64,000 nucleotides of DNA. It comes from Angiostrongylus vasorum (Eukaryota > Nematoda > Chromadorea > Rhabditida > Metastrongylidae). Both the position numbers and the translations under genes were made by a program. Location of the stretch: positions 4,829,001 through 4,893,000 of the forward strand of contig JADANN010000364.1 in the NCBI GenBank assembly GCA_018806985.1. Reading direction: 5' to 3'. The notes below the pieces were generated by a model that saw only the letters and a program-made list of their open reading frames with translations, was not told the DNA's origin and did no database searches. Of the stretch, positions 1-11,460 are shown one piece after another. How positions within the stretch are numbered: position 1 is the stretch's first letter; every line of letters starts with the position of its first letter.

Positions 1-475
1 TCCACATTGGGTTGCGAAGGGCGCAGTAATTAGAGGTGCCGCATGGTAATGCGAGCGAGTAACCGCTTTGATCCCTTCCTGGGTTAACCAACCATCCTAT
101 TTCTCCGGATTCGGAAAATTAGAACAAGGCTTTCTTGAGAAAAGCTCTCTGCGGGCCACAAAAGCTGGTGACTCCTTCTGTGGTAAAGAGCTGTGAACGC
201 CCTTAAAAAGGTATCCCAGGATTTCAGGGAGAATCCACTAGACTAGGATTCAAATTCTTTCATTAAAAAGACTAAATACTCAAGCAGTACTCAAGCTCAA
301 GATCCGAACGCATTCGTGGATGACGTCGATATAATACGTGACGTCGGATTACGTAAATCTTAGAAATGTGGTTTGCTCTTTGTGATAAGAGAGCTGCTAC
401 AGCGGTGAAACTTCGCCTTCGTTTTCGATGAGTGCTGTTAGTGGCTTTATTAAATCTTTGGAACATTCTACTTAC
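1..475. other. intronic sequence left of the last CFA exon
   Basis: The donor GTAAGT after PSLG on the minus strand puts this stretch in an intron. I find no frame matching the expected C-terminal part of CFA synthase here. The 64-codon minus frame at 272-466 shows no family motif. Confidence 0.4.
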
Positions 476-3400
476 CCAGTGAAGGCATATGACCTCCAGG
501 AAATATATATTTCTTGATGAAATCTGACGATTTACAGTATCGTTCGTAATAGATATCTGGACAGATTATTCCCTGAAATGGCATCAAGTACAAGAACTAC
601 ATCATTTTCCGATCATTTTCTTAGGAACTTTTTTTCTCTCGTAATTACCGTACCTGAAGTACGGCTATTCCGCCAGATACGAGTCTATCGGAAAGGACTT
701 TAAAGTACTGAGGAAGGAATGCCTCTCCTACAGCTTCGATCATCTCTACAGAAATGATTTTGTCGTACTGACCAGTGGCTAGCCTGAACACGAGCTTTTT
801 CCTGACGTAGTTTTTATCTCGTTTGGAAAGTTTTTTATTGGAAAAGGTCTATTTATTTCTAGTGTGTACAGTCTGAATAACTGGAAGAATATCAGAGAAT
901 CATGGAAAACTCAATCGTTAATCCATTGAGTGACTGTAATAGTTGTCTTAAAGAATGAATCATAGATAGTCTGAATGCTGATGTATTCCGATTGACTTCG
1001 TAAGAAAGTCTTGAGTAAGAATCGATACCTACCTATAATCTTCGTATTTAAAGCATATCTTGTCATGTAAGCCTTCTTCCACTGCTTTTCGCTTCGCCCA
1101 TTCGAGTTGTTCATGTGAAATCGTGAGGCCGGTCCAGTAGCATTGGCTTTTCTGCAATCTTTTTTCTATCATGTATCATTCTTTTTAATTGATGGATCAG
1201 TTTTATATGATCTTACTTTCACTGCACGAATTGCACAAGCTCCCCAACCGCAACCGATTTCGAGTACTCGATCGGTTTCTCTCAGATCGAGCATGTCGAT
1301 TAGTCGATCTATCTTCCGTTGTTGAGCCTCTTCAAGAACCTCGAAGTTCACCTTCTCGACACGCTCTAGAGGCTCTAAAACTCTATTTCAATTGAATCAA
1401 TGATAGCCCTCCTACATTTCTCGCAACATCCATCCGACAACAGCACCGTGACCATCCCGCTCTTTTTTCACTCTAATGCCAATTTACATTTACGTAGTAT
1501 AATTATGCTCTGGGGTTAATCAGTGAGTGATATTGGGGATTTCCGAGGATAAAACTCTGTTGGGGTTTCCCTCAGCTAGGCAGCAGGTTAAAATCCATGT
1601 TATTGATTTGACATATAACTAATATTACCAAGTCCTGGTCCTTCTTCACATGGTGAAGTTCCGTTTCTCCAGCGCTGTGTTCCAGTACAAAATCGAATTA
1701 TCTACTCCCCTTAAATATGGTCTTCAATATTAAGAGCACAGTCCTTAACGTAGGCTGTACATGTACCTAGTGCGACACTGGAGGAAATTCATGATTTCAT
1801 AGCCAATGTAATCGATACGTAGGTCTTCTTTTGTTTCACAAGTTGGTTAAAGGGTACCTTGGAAGATGGCACATGAATAGGTCATCGAAGGATCGAGAAA
1901 CATTCGAAACATGTCGTTCCCGAGGTCGTAATGATCTAGAAAACTTTTAATTTTTTCTTCGTACTCGATTTGCTCTTACCATATCACCTTTGGGTACCAT
2001 TTGCCAACAGCATTGAATGGAGCTCATTGCAAAAGTTAAGAAATACTTAGTAAATTTTTAGATAAATATCGGTATAAATCATAAAAAATTTTTAGACCAT
2101 ATGTTGTTTCTCCCATAGGGGCTCCCATAGGGGGGCGGATAGCACAATGGTAATGATGCCGGTCGTCACGAGCACGATGCTGGTTCGACTCAGTGCCAGG
2201 CGCATCAAGCCTCTAATCCCTCCGGAATTGGGATTGGTACCGGACTAGTGCGAAAAAAAATTGCTCTATGTAGTCTGATTGGGAACGCTCCGGCCCGACT
2301 GTGCTCCAGGGAGAATGGACTCGACCAGCTTTCCGGGACATCCATGATGAAATGGAAATCCCCAAACAGCAGCCGAAGCCACACGTAAAAGTTGGAAGAC
2401 CCTCGTAGATAACGGATGCGAGGAAATGGATCGAATATGAGAAGTGCTGGGATCCGCATAGTAGATGTGAAGACGGGTAGTATAAAATAAAAAAAAATGT
2501 TTCTACTGTAACATAAAGTAGAAATTTCAAAATATCCATAGTTTTTCCTCTAGCTCTTCAACTGGAATAGAAATCTAGGTCGATAAATTAGTGTTTTACT
2601 CTTTAAAATCGTGGGCAACGTTTCAGTTCATCCAAGCTGTAAAATCTCTTTGTGCTGATATCATTAGGCTTTGACTAAGTGAACATTCTGACTGAGATCA
2701 TTATATATGAAACGACTTCTAGTACTGGAATTTGATATGCTATTGCCATTCGCTGACCATGAATATTTTTTGGCGCTTTGGGTGAGAGTATTGTCCCGAA
2801 TCCGATGTTGAATGTAGGAGTAGTTGCTGACGATTTGTCGGACCACTGCCAGCACCAACTCGCTAACAGATACTGCTAACCTCTCCAATGGCGATGACGT
2901 TCTGGGTTCAACGTATTTCGTCTGCTCTAAAATTAATTTCCTTCGTAAAAAAGATGAAGAAGAACTCAGCTGTTGGCGATACAATGAATAGTGGTTGATT
3001 TTTGAAATTCTACCAAGACTTCCCTGAAGTTGGACGGTTTTTTAAGTGTTCATCTCTTCGGCTGTAAAATTCTTGTCTTATTCTGTTGCTTATTTGACAC
3101 TGAGAATGTGAGGGTATACACAATTTCTTGAAATACATGCACGGGGATCCGCTTAGTGCAGTGGTTAGACGTCCCTACAGTACACATTGAGTAGACCACT
3201 AGTTCTCTTATTCGCCCCGGGCTCATGCAGCTGTCCATTCTTCTGGGATCAGCAGGCAAATTAGTACCAGACTTTCCTGTGTCATCTCGATAGATCAGTT
3301 GACCTTCGGCAGTTTGTGTAGGCGAGACATGCGTTCACCACTTCTACAAGTCTACGAATGGAATCGAATACATGATACATCGCTCGTGGATTGGTTAGCG

Positions 3401-4252
3401 CCGAAAGATTTGTCCTTTAGTGTTTGCTACGTACAATGTTAATTTTCCAATTACTGGCGTAGTGAAATAAAGCGAATACTCTGGTAATATCAATTATCAC
3501 ATATTGTTTACTGCCTACTCTTTTTAATGGCAGTGTATATTGTGAAATATGACTTCAGTGATGCTGAGATATTTGCAAAACTCCGACCGCAGGTGTTTGC
3601 GGTGGGGAACGAACGCGCTATTGCCCTTTCAGTCCTGTTGACGAGTGATTGCTGATGGCGTTGATCGATAGAACCAGTAGAGACTGGCGAAACGAAGCAC
3701 CCGCATGGTGTGGTGGTGAAGGCGTTAGCCCCTGGAAATAGTAATAGCGCGTTCGTTCCCCCACCGCAGACACATGCGGTCCGGTCACATAGTTTTAATG
3801 GTTGGAAAAACTTATAGGCTTGTGTCTTTCTAGCACTTCTTAGTTATCCGGCTATGTGCTGTATGTATTTTGAATTTTCGCGCCACGATGGAAGTTAGGT
3901 GTTGGGCTTTCTCGACAGAAAAATATATCCGCTCTACGTGGTTGAGGATAGTAAAGATTAAACCCTTGCACTGATGAGTTGTCATGAATTCACTTAAGCA
4001 TAAAAAAGCATGAAAAAAGAGTTTGAAATGGAAGCTGTTGAGTAGTGCAACTCACTTTTTCGCTCGAATCAGAAGCTTGAGAAATTCAGTCGGATTTGGT
4101 TCGGCCGTCCAATCGCCAGCCGTGTACGTCTCACCGAGTCCCATTTTTTTGATCCAAAAGCATAAGCCAACAAAAATGAATCGGATTATGGATGTAGACG
4201 GTTACCGAATTTGTAGCTCTGAACATTCGTTGACGTACGCCGAAAATAGCAA
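476..4252 (-). CDS. CFA synthase-like SAM methyltransferase, partial, 7 exons
   Basis: Exons in transcript order: 4252(uncertain)-4056, 2926-2758, 1935-1858, 1374-1217, 1151-1033, 783-654 and 572-476. The family (mycolic acid/CFA synthase) moves a methylene from S-adenosylmethionine onto unsaturated phospholipid acyl chains. Motifs seen in order are [20 protein letters not shown] followed by [24 protein letters not shown], the SAM loop [49 protein letters not shown] and [13 protein letters not shown]. From 1935 to 476 every splice junction keeps phase and has a GT donor and AG acceptor. The three 5' exons need one A fewer in each of three homopolymers to stay in frame. The last C-terminal exon, expected after PSLG, lies left of the window. 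The first exon is not found. The gene could be a decaying copy or a live gene with assembly errors. The family assignment is firm; the substrate is inferred. Confidence 0.82.
1217..1374 (-). CDS. CFA synthase-like gene, SAM-binding exon
   Basis: The exon is 158 nt, with acceptor TTTTAG and donor AAA|GTAAGA. It begins in the codon shared with the previous exon (CAA G|AG), reads [20 protein letters not shown], and ends in the glycine-rich SAM loop [17 protein letters not shown]. It continues in phase 0 into exon 1151-1033 ([18 protein letters not shown]). The loop matches motif I of class I methyltransferases and, with the flanking exons, is specific for the CFA synthase family rather than for phosphoethanolamine methyltransferases. 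Confidence 0.85.
2127..2480 (+). repeat. SINE with tRNA-like head, family E, copy 1
   Basis: The head is tRNA-like, with an A-box-like AGCACAATGGTAATG and a B-box-like GGTTCGACTC near 2140-2196. A body follows that recurs, diverged, at 20715-21080 (shared words such as CAGGGAG, AACTCGACCA, GCCGAA, and GAGGA before AATCGAAT). It sits in the CFA intron between exons 2926-2758 and 1935-1858. Confidence 0.6.
2758..2926 (-). CDS. CFA synthase-like gene, linker exon with one homopolymer frameshift
   Basis: The acceptor TTTTAG precedes a frame reading [16 protein letters not shown], then [17 protein letters not shown]. In the family, NT-x-x-x-S is followed by NIxxHYDLGND. Here NIH is present but one frame over, and the shift falls on an A6 run (T6 at 2766-2771). 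With five A's the exon has 168 nt and its donor (CAT G|GTCAGC) joins in phase to the next exon, which begins AT CAT TAC, giving [11 protein letters not shown]. The neighbouring introns contain SINE and foldback copies. Confidence 0.65.
3141..3415 (+). repeat. SINE family A, diverged copy
   Basis: The tRNA-like head has GCTTAGTGCAGTGGTTAGACG. The copy ends in the family's 3' segment (GGATTGGTTAGCGCCGAAAG, TTTGTCCTT), which in younger copies reads TTGATCAACGCCGAGAGC then TTTATCC. It lies in the CFA intron between exons 4252-4056 and 2926-2758. Confidence 0.55.
3553..3790. repeat. Foldback element family B, two inverted arms
   Basis: The left arm begins GATGCTGAGATATTTGCAAA and runs through GGGGAACGAACGCGCTATTG. 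The right arm near 3736-3785 is its inverse (AATAGCGCGTTCGTTCCCCC). The two arms would pair in a long hairpin. The same arm occurs at 12055, 28436, 30635, 31010 and 63385. Confidence 0.7.
4056..4252 (-). CDS. CFA synthase-like gene, N-terminal exon with two homopolymer frameshifts
   Basis: One frame reads [20 protein letters not shown] then [15 protein letters not shown]; the next frame reads [12 protein letters not shown] and ends [12 protein letters not shown] before the donor GTGAGT at 4055-4054. Both halves match the N-terminal region of the CFA synthase family, so the break is real relative to the family and falls exactly on an A7 run (T7 at 4144-4150). The exon's own end is also one base out of phase with the next exon, at the A5 run (T5 at 4056-4060). 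The acceptor is not clear; 4252 is the best AG but has a poor pyrimidine tract. The opposite strand is open across this exon, which is a shadow. Confidence 0.65.
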
Positions 4253-4484
4253 CTTCCCAATATCAGGCGGAAGTGAAACTTAATTGTGTTATCAACCATT
4301 ACTAGTCAGCTAATTTGAGAAATGGGGCATGATGGTTGGATTTCGCCTCTTTCTACGTAGCGACTACGCACAGAGTTCGACTGTGTTGAGTGATACGTGG
4401 TGGACATTTATCGGAAGCATGCTGCGCGCTCAATTCTTAGGTTTTGAACATTTTCCTGGACGTGTCCAGCGCAGTTAGAAGTGT

Positions 4485-4740
4485 CCGGGCAATGCACACG
4501 CTGTCGTTGGTTCGATCTCGCACCCTGAGCAAACAAGGCCCCCTATGCCTCTAGCGTTGGCAAATTGGTAGCTGATTGGTCTTGGACGATAAAAAAACTG
4601 ATTTGACACATCGGTATATCACCTTAAGCCATAGTATAGGGGATGCATGTATTCAACCATCCTTACAATGTTATGAATAGAGTCGAATGCATGACACACC
4701 TCTAAGGATTGATCAGTTCGAAAGCTTTGTCTATACCTCT
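4485..4740 (+). repeat. SINE family A, old 5'-damaged copy
   Basis: A B-box-like GGTTCGATCTCGC is followed by diverged family A body words (GGCAAATTGGTA, GAGTCGAATGCATGACACA) and the family's 3' end (GGATTGATCAGTTCGAAAGC). Confidence 0.5.
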
Positions 4741-6410
4741 TTATTTACATTTGGTATTTGGGACCTTAGTGTAAACGAGACAGCAACATTTGAACAAGGG
4801 AAGCATTGGTATGGTAATCGACAACTGTTGAGGAGCTAGAAATACCGTAATTCTTACTCATTGTTGTTTTCTGTCTCAATCCCACCAAACTCGACCTCAT
4901 CTCCAGTCGATGTAATGAATAGTTTGAGTTTTTTCCGAAGATCTTCTCAGTATCGATTCGAGGAATCTAGGAATGGAATTGAGCCATAATTGTAGTACAT
5001 CAACAGTCAGAAGCAAACTGCTTACCTTGTGATGAACGGCAAACACAAGTATCGAGTCACTAAGGAAAAGCTGAATAATTTTGGCCTATCGATCGGCATT
5101 TAGGAGCGGAAGGTGGCGGACGGAAGTTGGTGGTATGATGATGACCCTCTCTAGCCGCGCACAACAGGATTTCCGCTGAGGAACTTGTATAGCTGATCAT
5201 TCATAGTAGATTAACAATCATTTAAGGTGACAGTAGAATCACAAAATATGTTGCTGTTATCAGCTGACATCTGAGTTTGGAATAATGGCTTAATGAAGAG
5301 ATAAACTAGTAGATGGTAAAATCAGAGAAGTGTCTAGAATTCCAAATAATATTTATAACTTTAAGATCAATGCTATCGTAAAGTTCAGGTAGCTTATGTT
5401 CCACTTTGAGGTGCATATGTTTATTATTCAAGTAGAGTAAGAGGAAATGATGCTCACAGAACGAATTGTGCTTAGAATAATATTGACGAAAGCATCGTGT
5501 ATGTGAAATAGTCGACGTTGTCGAGCGTGGCACCAATAATTAACAGCTGTGATTTTAAAGACAAAGTGGATTAACTCTTCTTGTGGGTCGAACTAATGAA
5601 TGTCAGGCGTAGGCGGCTGCAAGCGGTTTATTCTCAGCTTTTCTCTCTTGACTTTAGATTCAAAATCTGAACTCATCATCAGGTTTTCGATAAGGGACTC
5701 ATTCAGCGTTCGGAACTGCCAATAGAATAACTAGAATACAAATACCCATGAATATACTAAGAATAATATAGGGTATCCTATAAATGTAAAAGAATACGAG
5801 TGACAAAAGCCACAGTTGAAGAGACCTATGCACTTTAAGAGGAAGTTACTCTAGAATCTTTGAAAAGGAACGTCGAAATTGATGAAACGAGTCTCTTGAT
5901 CATAAGGACATGATCGAAGTGAGAATGAGAAGAACGTGGGCACGAAAAGAGACATTCGGATCGGGTTGACGACGCATCCCATAAGTGGATGGATTGGGAA
6001 GTGCTTACTGAACGCGAATTTGATCAACGATGTGTGGTGGATTCGTGTCGGCGATTCATTGTTGTGGTAGCGCAAGTCGCACACCATCCGAAGAATCTCC
6101 TTGACCCCATTCATACCTCGATATCCTCGTAAAAACACTTTAAGCTCTGTTCGACCAAATTTATATCACTTACTCTGCGAAGTCCATCGATAATCGTAGA
6201 CTCTTAACCCTAACTGATCGGACTGGAAAAGTGAAAACTTACAGTGTCGAATGATTCTTCCTGTTTCTCTGACTTCACGGTAATGAAATTCTGCTCTGCG
6301 GTAGTATTCTCTCCATGACCTGTAGTTTATTGTTGCACAACATTTTTTCCTTATAGTTTCAGTGTAGTTCGCTCAGTTAGTGGGATGGAATGTGTGTAAA
6401 CGAAGCTAGA
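4741..6410. other. no recognised gene
   Basis: The only long frame is on the minus strand at 5851-6138 (contains GVKEILRMVCDLRYHNN and MGCVVNP, with a possible donor GTAAGC inside). Some CFA synthases carry an N-terminal FAD amine-oxidase domain, and the wording is faintly like one, but I see no FAD-binding motif and do not call it. The rest has no coding signal I can defend. Confidence 0.3.
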
Positions 6411-7050
6411 GTTTTCAGTTCCCAGGATCGACTTTCTATTAACCTCGGCATTGGATTATAGATTCGTCGTTTTCTCTCTCAGCAATCGCGAGGTTTTTAA
6501 ACAGCATACGTTTACTTCCATACAGTAACACAAATACAACACAATGTAGCTGACGTTTCGGCACAAATCGCCTTAGATGGCAAACGAAAATCAAGATATG
6601 TACCCCACTAGGGACGCATAGGATACAAAAGCATAGCGGAGACGATTTTGATATAAAGGTCACTATCCTAGCACAGGATGCCAAAACACCAACGCGCTAG
6701 CTTCTTGAGGCTTTTTGGATAGCAAGGAGGAATGCCCGGAGATCACACGTGATCTGGCGCCGTAGTTTCGCACAGACTTTTGGTGTTGAGTGGTGCAGTC
6801 GTCAACCATAGGCGACTCTGATCAGCGGCTCTTCCTCAGTTGAAAGCACGTAAAAATGGTGGATTTTTTCGAGAAGCTGTTGATCATGTGATTGCCATCT
6901 AGATTCTCTTCTTTCTGTATGTGTTATTGAAACGTTTGACATAGTAAATTGCATATCACTATACCGTTCCAGGCTCTGAGGAAGGCTAAAGTTCTCATTT
7001 AAAATATTTGCGAGCGTGTGCATTGGTATCAATGCGTGCGTCATAGGTCA
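6411..7050. repeat. Interspersed repeat family G, copy 1
   Basis: The segment starts with the word GATCGACTTTCTATTAACCT, which recurs near 14732, 22545 and 26730. It includes a GTAGCTGACGTTTCGGC-type motif near 6545. It continues with a block (GGAGATCACACGTGATCTGG, then GTTTGACATAGTAAATTGC, then CCAGGCTCTGAGGAAGGC) matching 22630-22900 closely. Confidence 0.6.
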
Positions 7051-7859
7051 TCTTTGACTGCACAAATGAGTTAAAAGGATTCTTTTAGTGGTTTCTTGCT
7101 TACCTCGAGAAATTTTCCATGTGCTTTTTGTAGTAAATCTAACTTCACTACTACAAGTACTATATCGGATGTTTTCTAACACGATTTTTTGTGACGAGTC
7201 CGCTTGAGTCCGGTAGCGGTTTTACTGCATCCTGTACGAAGACGATGATATAGAGGCTGTTGGTAATGACAGTACTGAGTGCTGAGAGACTTCTGCTGTT
7301 TTTTTATTGCTTCGACTCAAAATAACAGCGTCTTCTGATCAATGTCTTTGCAACTGGGTCTCCTTGCAAGCACTGTAAGTTCTTCTATTCTCGAATTTCC
7401 CACTGATTGTTGAAAACGTTGTTTCTTTGAAGGGTTTTAATCTTGTAGTGTATAATACTTACAACTTGATTTTTTTGCAGTGAGCGCTCTTTACATGAGA
7501 TCTACACTTTTTACGGTCATTACTAGAGTAATGAAAGCATAGTGGTCCTTTACATCATTTTTTGTCCATCACGCATTGGTATCTTCAGAGAAATGGAAAT
7601 GAGCCGAAAGTTTCCCAAACATGGTTGTTATCGTTTCATCGAGTCCAGTAGAATCGGAACCAAATGAATAATGATAGTCTAACAACCTCCATCCAAAGGC
7701 GGAGTCCAGTGAATGCCTTCTTTACCTCAACACTTGTCAATATTCACATCATGGTGCTCCTTTTCTGTTGTTTACGTTGCTCCCGTTTACAATCTGGTAC
7801 CAAACAGTAGCCATAAGTAATCTGTAAAATGTATTAGTTCTGCGCCTTCAAATAAAAAA

Positions 7860-8058
7860 CTATCGATCCACATCGGACTGATTGTCATCGGGATTCCTAG
7901 AGTCATCAGCTAACAAATTGTTCGGACGCTCATCATCATCACTTTCTTCATCTTCATCCTTCAATTCATTCGCTTCAAGCTGCCAGTCAGGTAGCACAAG
8001 AGATTCCTTTATTGTTCTCCTTATCTTCAGCTTCTCCTTGTTGCCTTTAGATGACGAG
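7860..8058 (-). CDS. Acidic C-terminal exon of an unrecognised protein
   Basis: The frame is open for 65 residues and ends in TAG at 7860-7862. It starts after a plausible acceptor (TTTTCGATCAG) and reads SSSKGNKEKLKIRRTIKES, then LVLPDWQLEANELKDEDEES, then an Asp/Glu/Asn-rich tail ending NQSDVDR. The basic segment followed by an acidic low-complexity tail, the stop and the acceptor suggest a genuine terminal exon. It has no Met, so a start-based ORF search misses it. A TTTATT (AATAAA on the minus strand) lies near 7303. Upstream exons should lie above 8058 on the minus strand; I could not identify them, nor the family. Confidence 0.45.
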
Positions 8059-8721
8059 CTGATCGAAAATTCACTTCAGTTCGTCTTTTACCGATCTGAT
8101 TCAAGCATTTGAGATAAAACTGTCACCAATAACTGATCGATTTTTTCTTTTTTAGTCCTTGCTATAAGCCACTGTTACCGTATGAAGTGTGGGGATGTTA
8201 GAAAAAAGATGCAAAGTGTCAAAAAGTAATTAAAAGGACGAGTTCTCTTTCAACACATATAGAAGATGAGAATGCCCTAATTTGTGGAAGGCTGCATATT
8301 TACAATGACACTTACGAGTTATGCGAAGTGGAAGACAAGTCGCTGTAAAATGCCTGGAGAAAAAATACATTACGAGGCGAAAATACAAGGGAAGGAACAG
8401 GGTTGGAGGGGAGGGGGGACCCTACGCGTTGAATTGAATGCGTATCGCATGAGCCGGAAATTGGGCGTTGTATATGTTTGGATGTCAAAAACCCATCAAA
8501 TTCTTAAATTCATTTTCTCATCTCATTTTTATTTAAAGTTTATTCTTAGTAAATGAATGCTCATAACTACAGCACTATGCCTACAATGATAACCATTATA
8601 AAGAAAAGAACTATTAGAACGATCTCTTGTGGAATATCTATTACCGCTGTTTCATTCCTGGAAAACTGAGTTAACGGTCAAATTTAGTGATTGCAAAGCG
8701 ATTGTCCGAGAGATAGAAAAG

Positions 8722-8998
8722 GATAAAGGATAAAGCTGTCGGCGTTGGTCAATCCCTGAGAGATGCGCCATGCATTCTACTCCATTAAGCATGGTTTGGA
8801 GGTGATTGAATGCATATCTGGCCTTTACAATGACTCGCAGTGGTCTACCGATGTATCGAGCCAGTGCTGGTATCCTCTCGGACAAGTCTGGTACCAATTT
8901 GCCGACTGCGAAGAGATGGAAAGCTTGGTGGGCCATGGGCGCGGGGATCGATTTCACTTGAGTGTTGCAGGGCGCCTCCGACCACTGCGCCACACGCG
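8722..8998 (-). repeat. SINE family A
   Basis: This is a near full-length copy read on the minus strand, with the tRNA-like head near 8998 (GCGCAGTGGTCGGAGGCGCC) and the 3' end near 8730 (TTGACCAACGCCGACAGC). The body has CATGGCCCACCAAGC, GTACCAGACTTGTCC and GAATGCATGGCGCAT-type words shared by all copies. Open frames on both strands here are repeat shadows. Confidence 0.75.
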
Positions 8999-9159
8999 CC
9001 ACCTCGATGCATCGGTAGATCACCATGAAGTCACTGGTTAGGTTGGAGATGCATCGAAACACGTCTGCAGTGGGTGCTATGGTCGGAGTGGGATGCATAG
9101 AATATTCGTGATTTAGCAGCGCAGAACACTTTATCGTTTTACCGTTCATGTACATGGTG

Positions 9160-11215
9160 TGACCAAGCGACAGTTCCTATGGCTCAACACCTGTTCAGTT
9201 CGATGTAAACGGCATCTATATGTTCTCTGACATGTACTGAAAATACATGAAAGCACCACCATCTATCTATGAACTTCGATTAGCACTGCTCCATGGAATT
9301 CTCGAAGATCAACCAACTATGCAAAAAAAATTTCTTGAAGTCTTTTATTTTAAGCCCATTAGATAGTGTAGCCATAAAATCAAAGAACAAAGCTGTATAG
9401 AAAGTTATATAAAAAGTCTCATTAGACCTAATGATGAAGGAACTTCGCTTTTGCTACTTTAATGGCTTACGTTTGCAACGAAGCTTTTGGAATACACTCG
9501 ATCTAGCGATGAGCTCAGAGGAATTGACCAAACACATCACCTATGGATTCAGTCATCATCTTGTAAACATAGTAGTGCATTGCTTACCATTTGTATGGAT
9601 GTCACAGTGAAGCAGGAATGATTGTGAATGACTTCAACGAAGCTAGGAAAAAGATGGAGCTGTGAAAAAGATCGTAAAACCCAATTCATGCGAAATCGTT
9701 GGATAGATGGAAAATAAATCGAAATGGGTGACTGTTTAGTAAGGTAATCAATCTACTTATTGCATGTACTTGTGTTGTTCAATCAAATTGGAGAACCAGA
9801 TGGAGGAGGATTCTTGAAAACAGACGAGAGCAGTGAGGGAACCGTACATATACGACGATCACAAGTTGAAGAAACAAGTAGAAAATGTACTAGGAACCGC
9901 GTCACTCGTGACCAAGTCGTTCAAGTATGCCACTACCACTTGTAGTCGAGTAACTCTAGAGCGCATCACGAAATTTCACTCGTCTATCCCAGCACCAGAG
10001 CCGCTCATTAAGGTCTGTTCAACCACAGCTATGAGTTGGGATAAGTTGAGTGGTTTCTGTAAGATATATAACATGTGGATATAAATGGGAAGCAGGTAGT
10101 GCAGTAGTAGCGATGACATTTATCACAAACGATGCCCTGGTTCGACTTCGGCTAGGTCCTACGACGTTTTGCACGAGATAGAAAACATTTTATGAGGTAT
10201 GAAATAGTCTCTGTACTCACCGTGTCACATTTCATGGTTGTGTACATTACTGAGTAGTGTGAATGAGCATTATGTGATGCACTATGTACTTGAAACTTCA
10301 CGAATGTTTAGCTTGTCAGTTCCTACGATGGATTGCGAGTCTAGTTTTCTCATCAGAGTCTCATGACATCGTTCAACCCTAAGAGAATTCTCCATATGTT
10401 TGGTTATTCTTGTTGTAGTGAACATTGTCTATTTTACTACCATCTCAAATCTGGATTATGATGGTTCTCCAGCGAGATTTTGTGAATGGTTTTGGACTAT
10501 TATTGATCATGCAGATAGGGAGTGTTATTGGAAAGAAAATGAAAGCAGGGGATATCCGCTAAGAGGAAATATAAGTCGCCTAACATAGAAGCCTTTGGCG
10601 AAGAATTATATAAGATGTCCAGGTACACCAGAGTTGGATAGACCTCTGTATCAGCCAGTGAATCGCAAAAAGCGACTAGTACGTCTTCAAGCTTCCAAAC
10701 TTTTCCTAAAACTTTCGTACTATTCATCTTTCAGCAAGAGCTAAGAAAAACACATATGAGTTATTTGTGCTGGGACAACGCCGCCTTATGACCGACAGAC
10801 GCACACTCACTAACAACCGTCATCAGTGATTTAAGCCACGTTCTGATTTTTATGACGTTGAAATAGTGATTCATGGCGAAGTACGGTATCAGTGCATTAC
10901 TTCAGTAGAGGCCACTTGGTAAGCCGTCTGGCATCTCGAGAAGCGATCAGAGTTTAACTAAAATGTTAATCACTTTTTAAACTACTAGCTGTTAGTGCGC
11001 TTTTTTGTCCTTCCATCATTTGTTTTTAGCGCATTTTTTTCTCATTTAAAAACCACCATTGTCCAGTGAATACAGGCTGAGGGGGGTTGTGCGTGCCGAT
11101 GTTGACGCTGATGTTGCTTATCCAGGCGATCGATGACAACAGAAGTCATACGGGGTATTCAGGATCACCACGTATCCAGCGACGTGACAACTGTGAGTTC
11201 TCTTTGTATCCGAGG
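9160..11215. other. no recognised gene
   Basis: Only short ambiguous frames are present. A tRNA-like SINE head is visible near 10088-10165 (GCAGGTAGTGCAGTAGTAGCG, then GGTTCGACTTC). The missing 5' exons of the LDH2/MDH2 gene should lie somewhere between here and 12699, but I found none with family motifs. Confidence 0.3.
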
Positions 11216-11221
11216 TGATCC

Positions 11222-11460
11222 TAACGAAATTCGACTTCACCAAATATCGTTAGAAGTGATTGGATGCATATCTGGCCTGTACAGTGACTTACACTGGTCT
11301 GTCAATGTACCACGTCGCGGTGCTGCTTTCGTTCCAGACAACTCTGTTACCATTTTGACGACCCCGGAAGGATGAAACGCTTCGTGAGCCTTAGGCGTAG
11401 GATCGAACCAGCGACCACGTATGTATTTCAGTGCACCTCCAACCACTGCGATATACACAT
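11222..11460 (-). repeat. SINE family A
   Basis: The body words are shared with the other copies (GTTAGAAGTGATTGGATGCA, TCTGGCC, ACCCCGGAAGGATG). The head end near 11440-11460 has the promoter-like CAACCACTGCG in inverse orientation. Confidence 0.65.

Noticed and set aside
9833..10084. 83-codon plus frame (PYIYDDHKLKKQVENVLGT)
   Set aside because: Looked at as a missing LDH2/MDH2 exon; it contains none of that family's motifs and the neighbouring frame is equally open.
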